Positions 1 to 8,233 of a stretch of DNA of 44,300 nt are shown here, piece after piece. The translations under genes and the position numbers were made by a program. The notes beneath the pieces were generated by a model, which searched no databases, was not told the origin of the DNA, and saw only the letters and a program-made list of their open reading frames with translations. The stretch covers positions 1 through 44,300 of the forward strand of contig JAFSRP010000029.1 of NCBI GenBank assembly GCA_017446045.1, written 5' to 3'. Origin of the DNA: Lachnospiraceae bacterium (lineage in GTDB: Bacteria > Bacillota > Clostridia > Lachnospirales > Lachnospiraceae). The number at the start of each line of letters is the position of its first letter. Positions within the stretch are counted from its first letter, which is position 1.

Positions 1-168
1 AATCGCTGTTCCATGCTGCAGGATGTCAGCCACCAGAAGGAGACGGAGATCAAGATCATCAATGGCGCAGTCTCAAGGATCGGCCGTGAATACGGTATTC
101 CGACTCCGTATAATGATCTCATCTGCCAGCTGATCCTGGCGAAGCAGTCCATTTATCTCGGAAGATGA
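1..168 (+). CDS. panE: 2-dehydropantoate 2-reductase, C-terminal fragment (5' end outside window)
   Basis: The window opens inside a reading frame whose last 55 residues read through to a TGA at 166-168. The fragment contains SMLQDV followed by a K/E-rich stretch, then INGAV, GREYGIPTP and YN. This matches the C-terminal helical domain of ketopantoate reductases, where S-M-x-Q-D and N-G-x-V/I plus G-x-P-T-P-x-N are the typical substrate-site motifs. The family reduces ketopantoate to pantoate with NADPH in pantothenate/CoA synthesis, but many paralogs act on other 2-oxo acids, so the exact substrate is not certain. A rho-independent terminator follows 25 bases after the stop, so this is the last gene of its transcript. 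Confidence 0.8.
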   Translation, partial: NRCSMLQDVSHQKETEIKIINGAVSRIGREYGIPTPYNDLICQLILAKQSIYLGR

Positions 169-193
169 TCATTCAGTTAAGCTCTATTCACAG

Positions 194-229
194 ACAAGGG
201 AGATGCCTCAGCATCTCCCTTGTTTTTTA
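194..229 (+). terminator. Rho-independent terminator after panE-like gene
   Basis: A perfect 13-bp stem (194-206 pairing with 211-223, loop CTCA) is followed by a run of T. It ends the rightward transcript of the ketopantoate reductase-like gene. Confidence 0.9.
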
Positions 230-269
230 AAGTTCGGTAATAGTAGATTTTCCGGACAGACCGGCGATA

Positions 270-1109
270 TCAGCCATAGGTCTTTACATAGATCGCGGCA
301 GCCTCCCACTGACTGTCTCCCTCATAGAAGAGCCCGTGGGTATAGAGTTCCTCTCCGACGATGGTAATATACCCGTCATCATTCAGGTCACTTTCATGAT
401 AGTATCCGCTGCAGCTACTGATGACGAAAGTCGCCTGGTCAGACTGCCCCTGCTCCCTGTCATAGGCGTAATCACGGGTCAGGAGAGCGGTCCGGACCTC
501 TCCGTATTCCTCCTTGGATACCCGGTAGTGATCCTTATCGATCTTTGTAAGGACAAACATTCCTTCCCAGGTCTGTCCGTTGCGGAACAGATAGGTACCG
601 CTGTAGTCCTCTTCATAGGCGCCAAAGCTGCTGGTGTATACGATATTGCTGTTGTTGATATTGGAAACGTCCCGGAGACCGTATTTCTGCTTTAATGCAT
701 TTACACCGTCGGTGTTTTTGATCGCTGCAAAGGCACCGGCGTGGGACCCTTCCAGACTCAGATAAGTTCCGCCGTAGTTTCCGGAGCGGTAGCGCAGCAT
801 GCCGAAATAGCCGTTGTGCTCAGTCTCAAGGCTGTAGTAATTGCCGGTTCCGTCCTGTACCAGTCCGTCGGTGATCATGTTGCCCCACTCATCCAGCAGA
901 TACCAGACATCTTTTCCGTTTTCCGCTACAGCATCATCGCAGAGCCAGGCATTGGTGATCCGGTTGCCGGCATTGTCCTCGATGTACCAGCTGCCGTCGG
1001 AGGACTGTTTCCAAAACTGGGAGAAAGAGGCAGCGGCAGCAGAGATGCTGACGATCGCGGTCAGCACAGCAGCCAGGGCCAGGGTGATAACGGCTCTTTT
1101 TCTGTTCAT
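270..1109 (-). CDS. Secreted protein with cell-wall-binding-like repeats; C-terminal domain unknown
   Basis: The start ATG at 1109-1107 is preceded by AAAGGAG at 6 bases; an upstream in-frame ATG at 1175 has no such site. This gives 279 residues. The N-terminus is a typical Sec signal peptide: basic MNRKR, a hydrophobic segment, and Ala-rich end at about residue 27. Next come short aromatic-glycine repeats (GSWYIEDNAGNRITNAW, then VWYLLDEWGNMITDG, then a degenerate YYSLETEHNGYFG), the pattern of choline/glucan-binding repeats that hold proteins on the cell wall. The remaining 170 or so residues, rich in Tyr, Gly and Asp and ending in SQWEAAAIYVKTYG, are not recognised. The protein is probably exported and surface-bound. 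It appears monocistronic. Confidence 0.7.
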   Translation of the reverse strand: MNRKRAVITLALAAVLTAIVSISAAAASFSQFWKQSSDGSWYIEDNAGNRITNAWLCDDAVAENGKDVWYLLDEWGNMITDGLVQDGTGNYYSLETEHNGYFGMLRYRSGNYGGTYLSLEGSHAGAFAAIKNTDGVNALKQKYGLRDVSNINNSNIVYTSSFGAYEEDYSGTYLFRNGQTWEGMFVLTKIDKDHYRVSKEEYGEVRTALLTRDYAYDREQGQSDQATFVISSCSGYYHESDLNDDGYITIVGEELYTHGLFYEGDSQWEAAAIYVKTYG

Positions 1110-1156
1110 AATGACTCCTTTCATGTATCGGCACTTATACTTTATTTCCTGTTTAC

Positions 1157-1184
1157 ATTGTATCACGAATATCATATCTTGCAG
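1157..1184 (-). promoter_or_regulatory. Predicted sigma-A promoter of the secreted repeat protein
   Basis: Read on the reverse strand, CTGCAA (1184-1179) and TACAAT (1162-1157) are separated by 16 bases and lie about 50 bases upstream of the ATG at 1109. This is a pattern match only. Confidence 0.5.
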
Positions 1185-1299
1185 ATATGCTCTTTTACGG
1201 CATCTCTCCGTTTTCCTTCTTTACTCCGTAAGCTTAGATCATACGCCTGTTTACTCCGGCTGTTCCGCAATACTTTGCTCACCGGTTTTCGCCTGTGTG

Positions 1300-1629
1300 T
1301 CAAAAGACCTTCTGCACTAGGAACATGTACAGTACAGTGCCCATCACCACACTGAAGATAGGATTCTTTTTCCAGAGATAAGTGACGGTCACAGCTGCAA
1401 GTGCGATCACTTCCGGAAGAGCATGAGGATCCTGCAGGACAGATACGTCTTTGAGGCAGTATACGATCAGAAGTCCCATAGCCGTAAAGGGAACGACCCT
1501 TCCGAGATACAGAACAAGATCCGGTATTCTTTCGTTCCGGCCGAAGATCAGGACCGGCAGGATGCGCGTCGCCAGTGTGGCGGCGCCCATGACTATAATG
1601 ATGATCAGGGCATGTCTGTAATCAGGCAT
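1300..1629 (-). CDS. azlD: AzlD family branched-chain amino acid exporter small subunit
   Basis: A 109-residue, four-helix hydrophobic protein with the AzlD features: ATLATRILPVLIF near the N-terminus, then LGRVVPFTAMGLLIVYCL, and a final hydrophobic segment. AzlD pairs with AzlC in the membrane to export branched-chain amino acids and toxic analogues; related pairs export other small molecules, so the substrate here is inferred. The ATG at 1629 was preferred over an upstream in-frame GTG at 1638 because GGAGG lies 8 bases before the ATG. The start overlaps the end of azlC by 8 bases, which suggests translational coupling. It is the last gene of a three-gene reverse-strand operon. Confidence 0.88.
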   Translation of the reverse strand: MPDYRHALIIIIVMGAATLATRILPVLIFGRNERIPDLVLYLGRVVPFTAMGLLIVYCLKDVSVLQDPHALPEVIALAAVTVTYLWKKNPIFSVVMGTVLYMFLVQKVF

Positions 1630-2326
1630 CGGTCTCACCTCCGGCTGCTTCGATCTTTTCCCGCATCAGGATCAATACTCCAAGGATAATGACCATCGCG
1701 GGGATCAGGAAAAGATCTCTTCCGAACAGAATGCGGCAGAGAAGGGTAGCAGTTATTCCGAGGATTGCCGGAATATGGCATTTGGAATCGATCCATTGCT
1801 GGATGAAAACCGTCGTAAAAAGCGCAGTCATGGCAAAATCGATCCCTGTAGAATCAAAAGGCAGAATACTTCCGGCGATGCCGCCAAGAGCAGACCCCAG
1901 TACCCAGGAGCTCTGATCGAATAGGGTAACGAGCATCCGATAGGCGCTGGCGTTGACTCCCTTAGGTATGTCATCCCTGCTCAGCATGGCATAGGTCTCG
2001 TCACACAGAGCGTAAAAAAGATACCATTTTCTGCGGCCTTCTTCGCGGTACCTTCCGATCATGGAAATGCTGAAGAAAATATGACGCGCGGCCACCATCA
2101 GCGCTGTAAGGGCAGCCATGATGACAGCGCCTCCCGACAGCATGGAAACACTGACAAACTGTACTGTCCCGCTGAAAATGATGATGCCGGAAACCATGGA
2201 CCAGATCCACCCGAATCCATGCTTCTGCATCAGAATGCCATATCCTGTTCCCAAAACAAGAAAAGTCACCATAATGGGAAAGGATGTCCGAAGAGCTGCA
2301 GATATGTCCTGTCTTCGTATTTTCAT
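1622..2326 (-). CDS. azlC: AzlC family branched-chain amino acid exporter large subunit
   Basis: A 234-residue polytopic membrane protein. The stretch FPIMVTFLVLGTGYGILMQ near residue 15 and the AARHIFFSISMIGRYR segment near the middle are typical of AzlC, the large subunit of the AzlCD exporter. About seven to eight hydrophobic segments can be seen. The family exports branched-chain amino acids by proton-driven transport. The gene begins 23 bases after the PPOX-type gene and overlaps azlD, so the three genes are probably co-transcribed. The ribosome binding site is weak, consistent with coupling to the upstream gene. Confidence 0.9.
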   Translation of the reverse strand: MKIRRQDISAALRTSFPIMVTFLVLGTGYGILMQKHGFGWIWSMVSGIIIFSGTVQFVSVSMLSGGAVIMAALTALMVAARHIFFSISMIGRYREEGRRKWYLFYALCDETYAMLSRDDIPKGVNASAYRMLVTLFDQSSWVLGSALGGIAGSILPFDSTGIDFAMTALFTTVFIQQWIDSKCHIPAILGITATLLCRILFGRDLFLIPAMVIILGVLILMREKIEAAGGETDA

Positions 2327-2349
2327 TTCGGCAGATCACCCGTTTTCAT

Positions 2350-2826
2350 TTATTGTCTGGCGCGTTCCTTTGCTGTGAAACGTGCGATGGTAACTTTCAT
2401 TACGGCAACAGCTTCTGCCATCTGCCCGGTGATCATAAAATCACGCCCTGTCTGATTCTTCATCAGGAGCCGGAGGCCTTTGATCTTTTCTGCCTCGTCA
2501 CTGACAAGGATGATCTCACCCTGTCCGATGACAGACGCATATGTTGACCCGTACTGACATGCCGTATCCCCTCCGGAGACCAGTTCAATGTCACAGTCCA
2601 GTTCAATACAGACGTGCGGATCCCTTTGAATGAGATCGATCTTATGTCCCTCTTTGGCGCCGTGCATATAAAAAGTAAGGGTATCCTCCGTAAAATCAAA
2701 CCCGTAGTGGAGCGGAACGATATATGGATAATCCCCGTCAAAAAGCCCCAGGCGCAGTACTTTTGCTGATTCGATAATACGAAGGATCTCTTTGATATCA
2801 GTTACTTCACGGTCTTTTCTTCTCAT
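2350..2826 (-). CDS. Pyridoxamine 5'-phosphate oxidase-like (NimA-type) flavoprotein
   Basis: A 158-residue protein starting at ATG 2826-2824, with AGGAAGGGA about 7 bases before it; an upstream in-frame start at 2856 would add ten residues without such a site. The sequence has the split-barrel flavin-binding pattern of PPOX/NimA proteins: VLRLGLFDGDYPYIVPLHYGF, then LTFYMHGAKEGHKIDLI, then VCIELD, and a conserved YGSTYASVIGQGEI strand. Family members bind FMN or related cofactors and include nitroimidazole reductases, but most have no proven substrate. It heads the operon with azlCD, which is common for small housekeeping genes and does not by itself suggest a joint function. Confidence 0.82.
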   Translation of the reverse strand: MRRKDREVTDIKEILRIIESAKVLRLGLFDGDYPYIVPLHYGFDFTEDTLTFYMHGAKEGHKIDLIQRDPHVCIELDCDIELVSGGDTACQYGSTYASVIGQGEIILVSDEAEKIKGLRLLMKNQTGRDFMITGQMAEAVAVMKVTIARFTAKERARQ

Positions 2827-3000
2827 CCGGCAATCCCTTCCTGACGGCGGCAGCATGATCAGCTGCCGGATCTATAGTCTGAGACTATGTATAATTCTAC
2901 CATGAGACGGGGAATATATGGAACAGTCCAAAAGATAGTTTTCCAAAAGAAGGCCAATGATGATCCGGGGTCAATGCAACTCCCGCAAACAATCAGAATG

Positions 3001-3009
3001 TGATATAAT
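3001..3009 (+). promoter_or_regulatory. Extended -10 promoter element for the PLP enzyme gene
   Basis: TGATATAAT is an extended -10 (TGn plus a consensus TATAAT) lying 42 bases upstream of the ATG at 3051. No good -35 hexamer lies at the expected distance, as is usual for extended -10 promoters. Confidence 0.55.
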
Positions 3010-3050
3010 CAAATAACAGACCTGTACAGACAGCGCGAAGGGAGAAAATA

Positions 3051-4016
3051 ATGAAAGACATCACTGCATTCGCAAAGATCCCGCTTGGCCTTTTTCCGAC
3101 ACCGATCCATAAGCTGGAGAACATCAGCAGACTGCTTGGGACCAATGTTTATATCAAACGGGATGACCTGACCGGTATAGGTCTTGGCGGCAACAAAGTA
3201 CGGAAGCTGGAATACCTGCTGGCAGAGGCAAAAGCCAAAGGAGCAGAGGTCGTATTTACGACCGGCGGAGCACAGTCCAATCATGCGATGCTGACGGCAG
3301 CCTGTGCCAAAAGGCTTGGCATGACGCCGATCCTGATCCTGAAGAAACGCGGCGTAACAGAGCGGAAAGGCAACCAGCTGCTGGAATACCTCATGGATAC
3401 GGATGTACGGTTTATGGACACGGATGACTATGAGGACATCTATCGGGAGATGGACCGGGTCGGCACGGAACTGGGCAAGCCTTATTACAAGATCCCCTGC
3501 GGCGGTTCGAATGCTCTGGGAGCGCTTGGGTATGTTGACTGTGTACGGGAGATCCGGCAGCAGGCTGACCGGATGCAGCTCAGTTTCCGGCACATCGTCT
3601 GTGCGGAAGGCAGCGGAGGCACGCATGCCGGATTGTACCTCGGTACCAGGCTGTATATGCAGGAGACGACGGTGCATGGCATGATGGTGGATACAGATCC
3701 GTTTGACCAGATCACAAGTGAGATCATCAACGGAACGATCGGGCTCCTGGGGCTCGATATGAAGATCCGTCCGGAGGACCTGCATCTTCGCGATATGTGC
3801 GGTCCGGGCTATGCGATCGCATCCGAGGAAGGCAATGCGGCGATCCGTATGATGGCAGAAAATGAAGGCCTTTTCCTGGATCCTGTATATACCGGAAAGG
3901 CGTTCGCGGGTCTGATCGCCATGGCAAAAGAAGGCGCGTTTGCCCCGCAGGAGAATGTTCTTTATATTTATTCCGGCGGTGCCGGCGGACTATTTGCGGT
4001 AGATATGAAGCTGTAA
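3051..4016 (+). CDS. D-cysteine desulfhydrase / ACC deaminase-like PLP enzyme
   Basis: 321 residues, the usual family length. The start is preceded by AAGGGAG. The sequence shows the tryptophan-synthase-beta fold signature of this subfamily: LFPTPIHKLENISRLLG, then YIKRDDLTG, then GGNKVRKLE in which the first Lys (about residue 50) should form the PLP Schiff base, then TTGGAQSNHAMLTAACAKRLG. EGSGGTHAG and YSGGAGGLFA supply phosphate-binding and C-terminal loop residues. Family members break down D-cysteine to pyruvate, sulfide and ammonia, or deaminate ACC; motif reading cannot separate these reliably, though the D-cysteine type is more likely in gut Clostridia. It is monocistronic, with its own promoter and terminator. 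Confidence 0.85.
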   Translation: MKDITAFAKIPLGLFPTPIHKLENISRLLGTNVYIKRDDLTGIGLGGNKVRKLEYLLAEAKAKGAEVVFTTGGAQSNHAMLTAACAKRLGMTPILILKKRGVTERKGNQLLEYLMDTDVRFMDTDDYEDIYREMDRVGTELGKPYYKIPCGGSNALGALGYVDCVREIRQQADRMQLSFRHIVCAEGSGGTHAGLYLGTRLYMQETTVHGMMVDTDPFDQITSEIINGTIGLLGLDMKIRPEDLHLRDMCGPGYAIASEEGNAAIRMMAENEGLFLDPVYTGKAFAGLIAMAKEGAFAPQENVLYIYSGGAGGLFAVDMKL

Positions 4017-4063
4017 CTACAGACACGGCGCCGCGCAGCAGCGGCAGTACGATCATTTCCTGA

Positions 4064-4092
4064 AACACCCTGCAGGAAGCAGGGTGTTTTTT
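4064..4092 (+). terminator. Rho-independent terminator after the PLP enzyme gene
   Basis: A 10-bp perfect stem (4064-4073 with 4079-4088, loop AGGAA) is followed by T residues. It separates the PLP enzyme gene from the DUF917/ABC operon. Confidence 0.9.
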
Positions 4093-4140
4093 ATATTGAA
4101 GAATGATTGAATACAGTCCTTCATGGGCATTCTATTATGC

Positions 4141-4170
4141 TTGCGCAAACACACGTTAATATGCTATAGT
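4141..4170 (+). promoter_or_regulatory. Predicted promoter of the DUF917/ABC/AroM operon
   Basis: TTGCGC (4141-4146) and TATAGT (4165-4170) are 18 bases apart, and the -10 is extended by TGC. The predicted leader is about 70 bases. No riboswitch-like structure was recognised in it. Confidence 0.55.
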
Positions 4171-4248
4171 ACTAAAAAGTTAAAACAATAAAAGATATAT
4201 TATGAGGTAATGTTCCATATAGTGACATTATAATGTGTGGAGGCGGAT

Positions 4249-5358
4249 ATGGTCAGAAAACTTAGCAGGCAGGAGGCAAAGGATGTACTTCTCGGCTGTG
4301 CGATTCTCGGAACGGGCGGCGGCGGGAGCCTGATCACCGGCTGCAGGACTGTGGATGAGGACTATGGCGCAGGACTCTGTTATGAACTGATCCCGCTGGA
4401 AGAAACGGAGGATGACGGGTATTATACGAGTCCGTATAACTGCGGTTCGATCTCCGATGTGGACGAGAGAGATCCGTTCTTTTCTTATCCGATGGAAGCA
4501 AAGCGTCCGACCGTAAACGCGGTGAAGGCACTGGAAGAATTTACGGGCAAGGCCATGAGCGGTGTTGTTTCCATAGAATACGGCGGGGGCAATACAGCAC
4601 AGGCATTCACGACCGGCGCCCACATGGGGATCCCTACTGTGGATGCGGATGCGGCGGGCAGAGCCGTCCCCGAGCTTCAGTTTTCCACATTTTATGTGAA
4701 GGAACAGCCGATCAGTCCTCTGTCTGTTGCGACGGTGATCGGAGAGACCGCTGTTTTCAACCATATTCCGGATGATGCCCGTGCGGAAGCGCTTGTCCGT
4801 TCGCTCTCCGTCGTGAGCGGTAAGACGGTATCCATGTCGGACCATCTGATCACAGGCAAAAACCTGAAGTTTTCTGTTATTCCCGATGCGCTCAGTTATG
4901 CGGAAAAGGTAGGCAGGGCAAGCCGGATGGCACAGGAAGCCGGGGAAGATCCCGTGGCAGCGATCGTAAAGGCAGGTGACGGATGGCGTCTTTTTGACGG
5001 TATCGTCAGCGAGGACTGCAGCTGGTATGACGAGGGCGGTTTTACATGCGGCACGATCGAGATCGACGGTATCGGAAACGATGAAGGGAATCATTTTAAG
5101 GTCTGGTTCAAAAACGAGAACATGATCCTGTGGAAAAACGGGGAACCGTGGATCGTATGCCCGGACATGATCTGTCTCGTGGAAACGGGGGACGCCAACC
5201 CGGTGCTCAACCCAAGGTGGTATAAAGGCATGGCGGTCAGCGGACTCGGTTTCCGCTGTCATGAGATGTGGCGGAGCGAAAGGGGACTCGGGATCCTGAA
5301 TCCCGGATTCTTCGGATTTGATTACAACTGGACACCGATCGAAGAAGTGCTCGCCTGA
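4249..5358 (+). CDS. DUF917 family protein, first copy (hydantoin/thiohydantoin-metabolism type)
   Basis: 369 residues from the ATG at 4249, chosen over an in-frame GTG at 4237 because GGAGG (4239-4243) sits 5 bases before the ATG. The N-terminus has the family hallmark LLGCAILGTGGGGSL (four glycines at residues 23-26), followed by YNCGSISD, the VSIEYGGGNTAQAF loop and the VDADAAGRAVPELQ segment. The C-terminal half has EIDGIGNDEGNHFKVWFKNENMILW and WIVCPDMICL. DUF917 proteins occur with hydantoinase/oxoprolinase-type genes. From memory, one branch has been named S-methyl-thiohydantoin desulfurase, but no function can be assigned here from sequence alone. It opens an operon with a dipeptide-type importer and a second, divergent DUF917 gene. 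Confidence 0.8.
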   Translation: MVRKLSRQEAKDVLLGCAILGTGGGGSLITGCRTVDEDYGAGLCYELIPLEETEDDGYYTSPYNCGSISDVDERDPFFSYPMEAKRPTVNAVKALEEFTGKAMSGVVSIEYGGGNTAQAFTTGAHMGIPTVDADAAGRAVPELQFSTFYVKEQPISPLSVATVIGETAVFNHIPDDARAEALVRSLSVVSGKTVSMSDHLITGKNLKFSVIPDALSYAEKVGRASRMAQEAGEDPVAAIVKAGDGWRLFDGIVSEDCSWYDEGGFTCGTIEIDGIGNDEGNHFKVWFKNENMILWKNGEPWIVCPDMICLVETGDANPVLNPRWYKGMAVSGLGFRCHEMWRSERGLGILNPGFFGFDYNWTPIEEVLA

Positions 5359-5443
5359 GAGAAACAAAGAACGCCGGGTCTTTTTTACTGACTCGTGAAA
5401 GTATAAAAGAGAGAAACTCACAGTTTATATTGAGGAGGAATTT

Positions 5444-7078
5444 ATGAAAAAGAAATTAGCGCTTTTACTTTCAGTCATGTTGACGATGGGCCTGCTGGCA
5501 GGTTGCGGCGGCGGTTCCTCGGCACCCGCTTCGGGCGGCGGTTCCGGTGAGTCTGCGGCAGCCGCGACGGAGGCGGCGGCTCCGGCAGCTTCGGGTGATG
5601 AGGATATCCTGTATCACTCCTACCATTCCCAGCCGTATGTGACCCTGGATCCCAGCACCGAGTATTCCAACGGCATCATGATCCTGGGCAATGTTTACGA
5701 GACACTGACGCATTATAATGACCAGACCGGTGAGCTTGAGCCGCTTCTGGCTACCGAGTGGGGCTCGGATGACGGCGGTCTCACCTGGGTCTTCAAACTT
5801 CGCGACGATGTGACTTTCCATGACGGCAGCAAGATGACCGCGGAGACAGTCAAGAAGTCCATCGACCGCACCATCACCCTCGGCCAGGGTGCCTCCTTCA
5901 ACTGGGATCCCGTCGAGAGCGTTGAGGTCACCGGTGATTACGAAGTTACTATCAAATGCCAGTGGCCTGCGCCGATCGATCTGGTCTCTTCTGCAGGCTA
6001 TGCAGCCTATATCATGAGCGAGAATGTTATCGACAAGGATACCGAGTGGTTCAATGAGGGCAATGATGGCGGTTCCGGACCGTATATGATCGATACCGCT
6101 ACCGGCAATAATACCGTGATCCTCAAGGCTTATGAGGATTACCGCGGTGGCTGGACTGATGATCAGTACAAGGTCGTCCTGATCAAGGAGTCCTCTGAAT
6201 CGAGCGTGCGCCGTCAGCTCCTGGAGACCGGCGAGGCACAGCTTTCCGATAATTTCTCGACTACTGACCTTGATGCGCTGCGTCAGGAGACAGAGAACCT
6301 GTACAATTACAATGCTTCCACATGGAACAATGCCATCGTCTTCCTGAACTGCCAGAAGGCACCGTGTGACAATCAGGATTTCCGTAAAGCCCTGCAGTAT
6401 GCATTCCCGTTTGAAGATACGGTCAACGGCGTCATGGACGGTACGGCGGTCGAGTCGATCGGACTTGTGCCCTTTGGCATGTGGGGCCACAGCGACGATA
6501 TTTTCAAGTACAACTGTGACCTCGCGAAAGCCAAGGAATACCTTGACAAGTCCGGTGTCGATGTCAACGGACTGACCCTGGAATGCACCTATGGCGCAAA
6601 CTATCCGGAGTATTCGGGCCTCGTTCAGATCTGGCAGGCGAACCTGAAGGAACTCGGCATTTCCCTGGATGTCCGTTCAATGGAGTGGGATGCACAGTGG
6701 GCAGCCGCACAGGCGACCAATAACGAAGACCGTCAGGACATCTTTATCATGAGATGGTGGCCGGACTACGCTTCACCGGCAAGCTGGTTCGATTCCCTTG
6801 TCAAGAGTGAGGACAGTGTACAGTTCAATCTGGCATATATCAATGATCCGGAACTCGATGCAATGATCGAGGAGGCAGATGCCGCCGTAGCGACCGATCG
6901 TGCGCATGCTGAGGAGCTTTATATCGAGATCCAGCAGAAGCTGGCAGACGAAGCATACATGATCAACATGTTTGATGACAGCCGTGCGTATATTGTGAGC
7001 AAGAGCATCACGGGCGTTTACGAGAACCCGGGCTACTCCACGGTGGTACCTTATTACAATATTAAGAAAGTACAGTAA
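5444..7078 (+). CDS. ABC importer substrate-binding lipoprotein (family 5, peptide/nickel/small-molecule type)
   Basis: 544 residues, preceded by GAGGAGG. The N-terminus MKKKLALLLSVMLTMG then LLAGC is a lipoprotein signal, with Cys21 as the lipidated residue, followed by a Gly/Ser/Ala-rich linker of about 35 residues. The mature part has family 5 features: LDPSTEYSNGIMILGNVYETL, then EPLLATEW and LTWVFKLRDDVTFHDG, and the late DYASPASWF and YNIKKVQ-type ending. Family 5 proteins bind oligopeptides, nickel, or other small polar compounds outside the membrane. Its position between a DUF917 gene and the permeases suggests that it captures the substrate the DUF917 and AroM proteins act on. A hairpin and terminator-like structure follow it, probably allowing more binding protein than permease. 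Confidence 0.9.
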   Translation: MKKKLALLLSVMLTMGLLAGCGGGSSAPASGGGSGESAAAATEAAAPAASGDEDILYHSYHSQPYVTLDPSTEYSNGIMILGNVYETLTHYNDQTGELEPLLATEWGSDDGGLTWVFKLRDDVTFHDGSKMTAETVKKSIDRTITLGQGASFNWDPVESVEVTGDYEVTIKCQWPAPIDLVSSAGYAAYIMSENVIDKDTEWFNEGNDGGSGPYMIDTATGNNTVILKAYEDYRGGWTDDQYKVVLIKESSESSVRRQLLETGEAQLSDNFSTTDLDALRQETENLYNYNASTWNNAIVFLNCQKAPCDNQDFRKALQYAFPFEDTVNGVMDGTAVESIGLVPFGMWGHSDDIFKYNCDLAKAKEYLDKSGVDVNGLTLECTYGANYPEYSGLVQIWQANLKELGISLDVRSMEWDAQWAAAQATNNEDRQDIFIMRWWPDYASPASWFDSLVKSEDSVQFNLAYINDPELDAMIEEADAAVATDRAHAEELYIEIQQKLADEAYMINMFDDSRAYIVSKSITGVYENPGYSTVVPYYNIKKVQ

Positions 7079-7086
7079 GCGGTTTA

Positions 7087-7122
7087 TATAATTTGCGGGA
7101 CAGTAAAGTATCGCGAATTATA
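7087..7122 (+). other. Long inverted repeat at the 3' end of the binding-protein message
   Basis: 7087-7097 pairs with 7112-7122 over 11 bases (one G-T pair) around a 14-base loop, just after the lipoprotein stop codon. It has no T-run, so it looks like an mRNA-stabilising stem rather than a terminator. An outer 6-bp pairing (7080-7085 with 7145-7150) would enclose it but could be chance. Confidence 0.45.
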
Positions 7123-7165
7123 TTACAAAGATGCAGAAGATAAGAAACCGTTTTTAAACAAACAC

Positions 7166-7196
7166 GGCGGCGTCCGCAATACGCCGCCCTCTTTTT
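7166..7196 (+). terminator. Intercistronic, probably partial, terminator between binding protein and permease
   Basis: An 8-bp GC-rich stem (7166-7173 with 7181-7188) is followed by CTCTTTTT. It lies inside the operon, 16 bases before the DppB-like ATG. The likely role is attenuation, giving more binding protein than membrane subunits. Confidence 0.7.
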
Positions 7197-7211
7197 AAAC
7201 AGGGAGTTCCC

Positions 7212-8222
7212 ATGAGCAAGTACATTATAAAGCGTCTGCTCCTGAGTATTCTGGTCCTGTGGGGTGTTGTGACGATCACGTTCTTTATTTCCCGCGTCAT
7301 CCCGTCGAACCCGGCTACGAAATGGGCAGGCACGCGCGCCACGGCAGAGCAGCTGGCGGCTGCGGCGGAGGAACTGGGATTAAATGATCCCCTTCCGGTG
7401 CAGTATGTTCATTATCTGGGAGATATGCTTCACGGAGATCTGGGCGTCAATTACAGCACGAAGATCCCGGTTACGAGAGAGATCCTGACCTATGCCCCCG
7501 CGACGATCGAACTGGTTTTGCTTGCATTTATTTTCGCGATCGTGATCGGCATCCCGCTGGGCATCTATTCAGCCAAAAAGAAAGATAAAATGCTGGATCA
7601 TACAGTGCGTTTCTTCTCGATCGGCGCAGTCTCGCTGCCGACGTTCTGGGTCGCGCTCTTTTTCCAGCTGATTTTTTATAAGGTCCTGAAGCTGCTGCCG
7701 ATCGGGGGACAGATCTCATCTACCGCGCTTATTTTCGGAGAAAAGCCCCATGTGACCGGCTTGCTGCTCCTGGACTGTCTGCTTACGGGTAATTTCAAAT
7801 TGTTCTGGGACGCTTTCCGGCATATTCTGCTGCCCTGCATTACAGAGTCGCTCTATCCGATCGGTCTCGTTGCCAGGATGACCAGGAGTGCCCTGCTGGA
7901 GATCCTCGGTGAGGACTATATCACAGCGGGACGAAGCTACGGCCTGAAAGAGGCCAAGATCCTGTGGCGCTATGCGCTTAAGAACAGTCTTGGAGCGACT
8001 GCGACAGATGTGGCGCTTTCCATGGGATATACCCTGACCAATACTTTCCTGGTAGAATCGATCTTTTCATGGCCGGGCATTGGAAGCTACATTTCCTCTG
8101 CTGTCACGACACTTAATTTCCCGGCGATCATGGGCGTGACGGTATTTGGCGCAACGGCATACATCCTGCTGAATCTGCTGGCTGATATCATCATCGCCAT
8201 GGATCCGCGTGTCAGACTGTAG
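7212..8222 (+). CDS. DppB/OppB-type ABC importer permease
   Basis: 336 residues with an N-terminal helix, VVTITFFISRVIPSNPA, and the ELGLNDPLPVQYVHYLGDMLHGDLGVNYSTK periplasm-facing segment that is diagnostic of DppB-type permeases. About six membrane helices are visible. The coupling (EAA) loop reads GRSYGLKEAKILWRYALKNSLG near residue 235. The conserved VESIFSWPGIGSYISSAV and the MDPRVRL C-terminus complete the match. It should form a heterodimeric channel with the DppC-like protein encoded 11 bases downstream. The ribosome binding site is AGGGAG. Confidence 0.92.
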   Translation: MSKYIIKRLLLSILVLWGVVTITFFISRVIPSNPATKWAGTRATAEQLAAAAEELGLNDPLPVQYVHYLGDMLHGDLGVNYSTKIPVTREILTYAPATIELVLLAFIFAIVIGIPLGIYSAKKKDKMLDHTVRFFSIGAVSLPTFWVALFFQLIFYKVLKLLPIGGQISSTALIFGEKPHVTGLLLLDCLLTGNFKLFWDAFRHILLPCITESLYPIGLVARMTRSALLEILGEDYITAGRSYGLKEAKILWRYALKNSLGATATDVALSMGYTLTNTFLVESIFSWPGIGSYISSAVTTLNFPAIMGVTVFGATAYILLNLLADIIIAMDPRVRL

Positions 8223-8233
8223 GAGGGCGGGCT

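Noticed and set aside
4228-5421. A 397-codon - strand frame opposite the first DUF917 gene
   Set aside because: It spans the promoter-proximal region and the whole DUF917 gene in antisense, with no domain and no ribosome binding site.
5359-5443. A terminator between the first DUF917 gene and the binding lipoprotein
   Set aside because: A T-run follows GCCGGGTC but no matching upstream arm exists, so it is not a hairpin.
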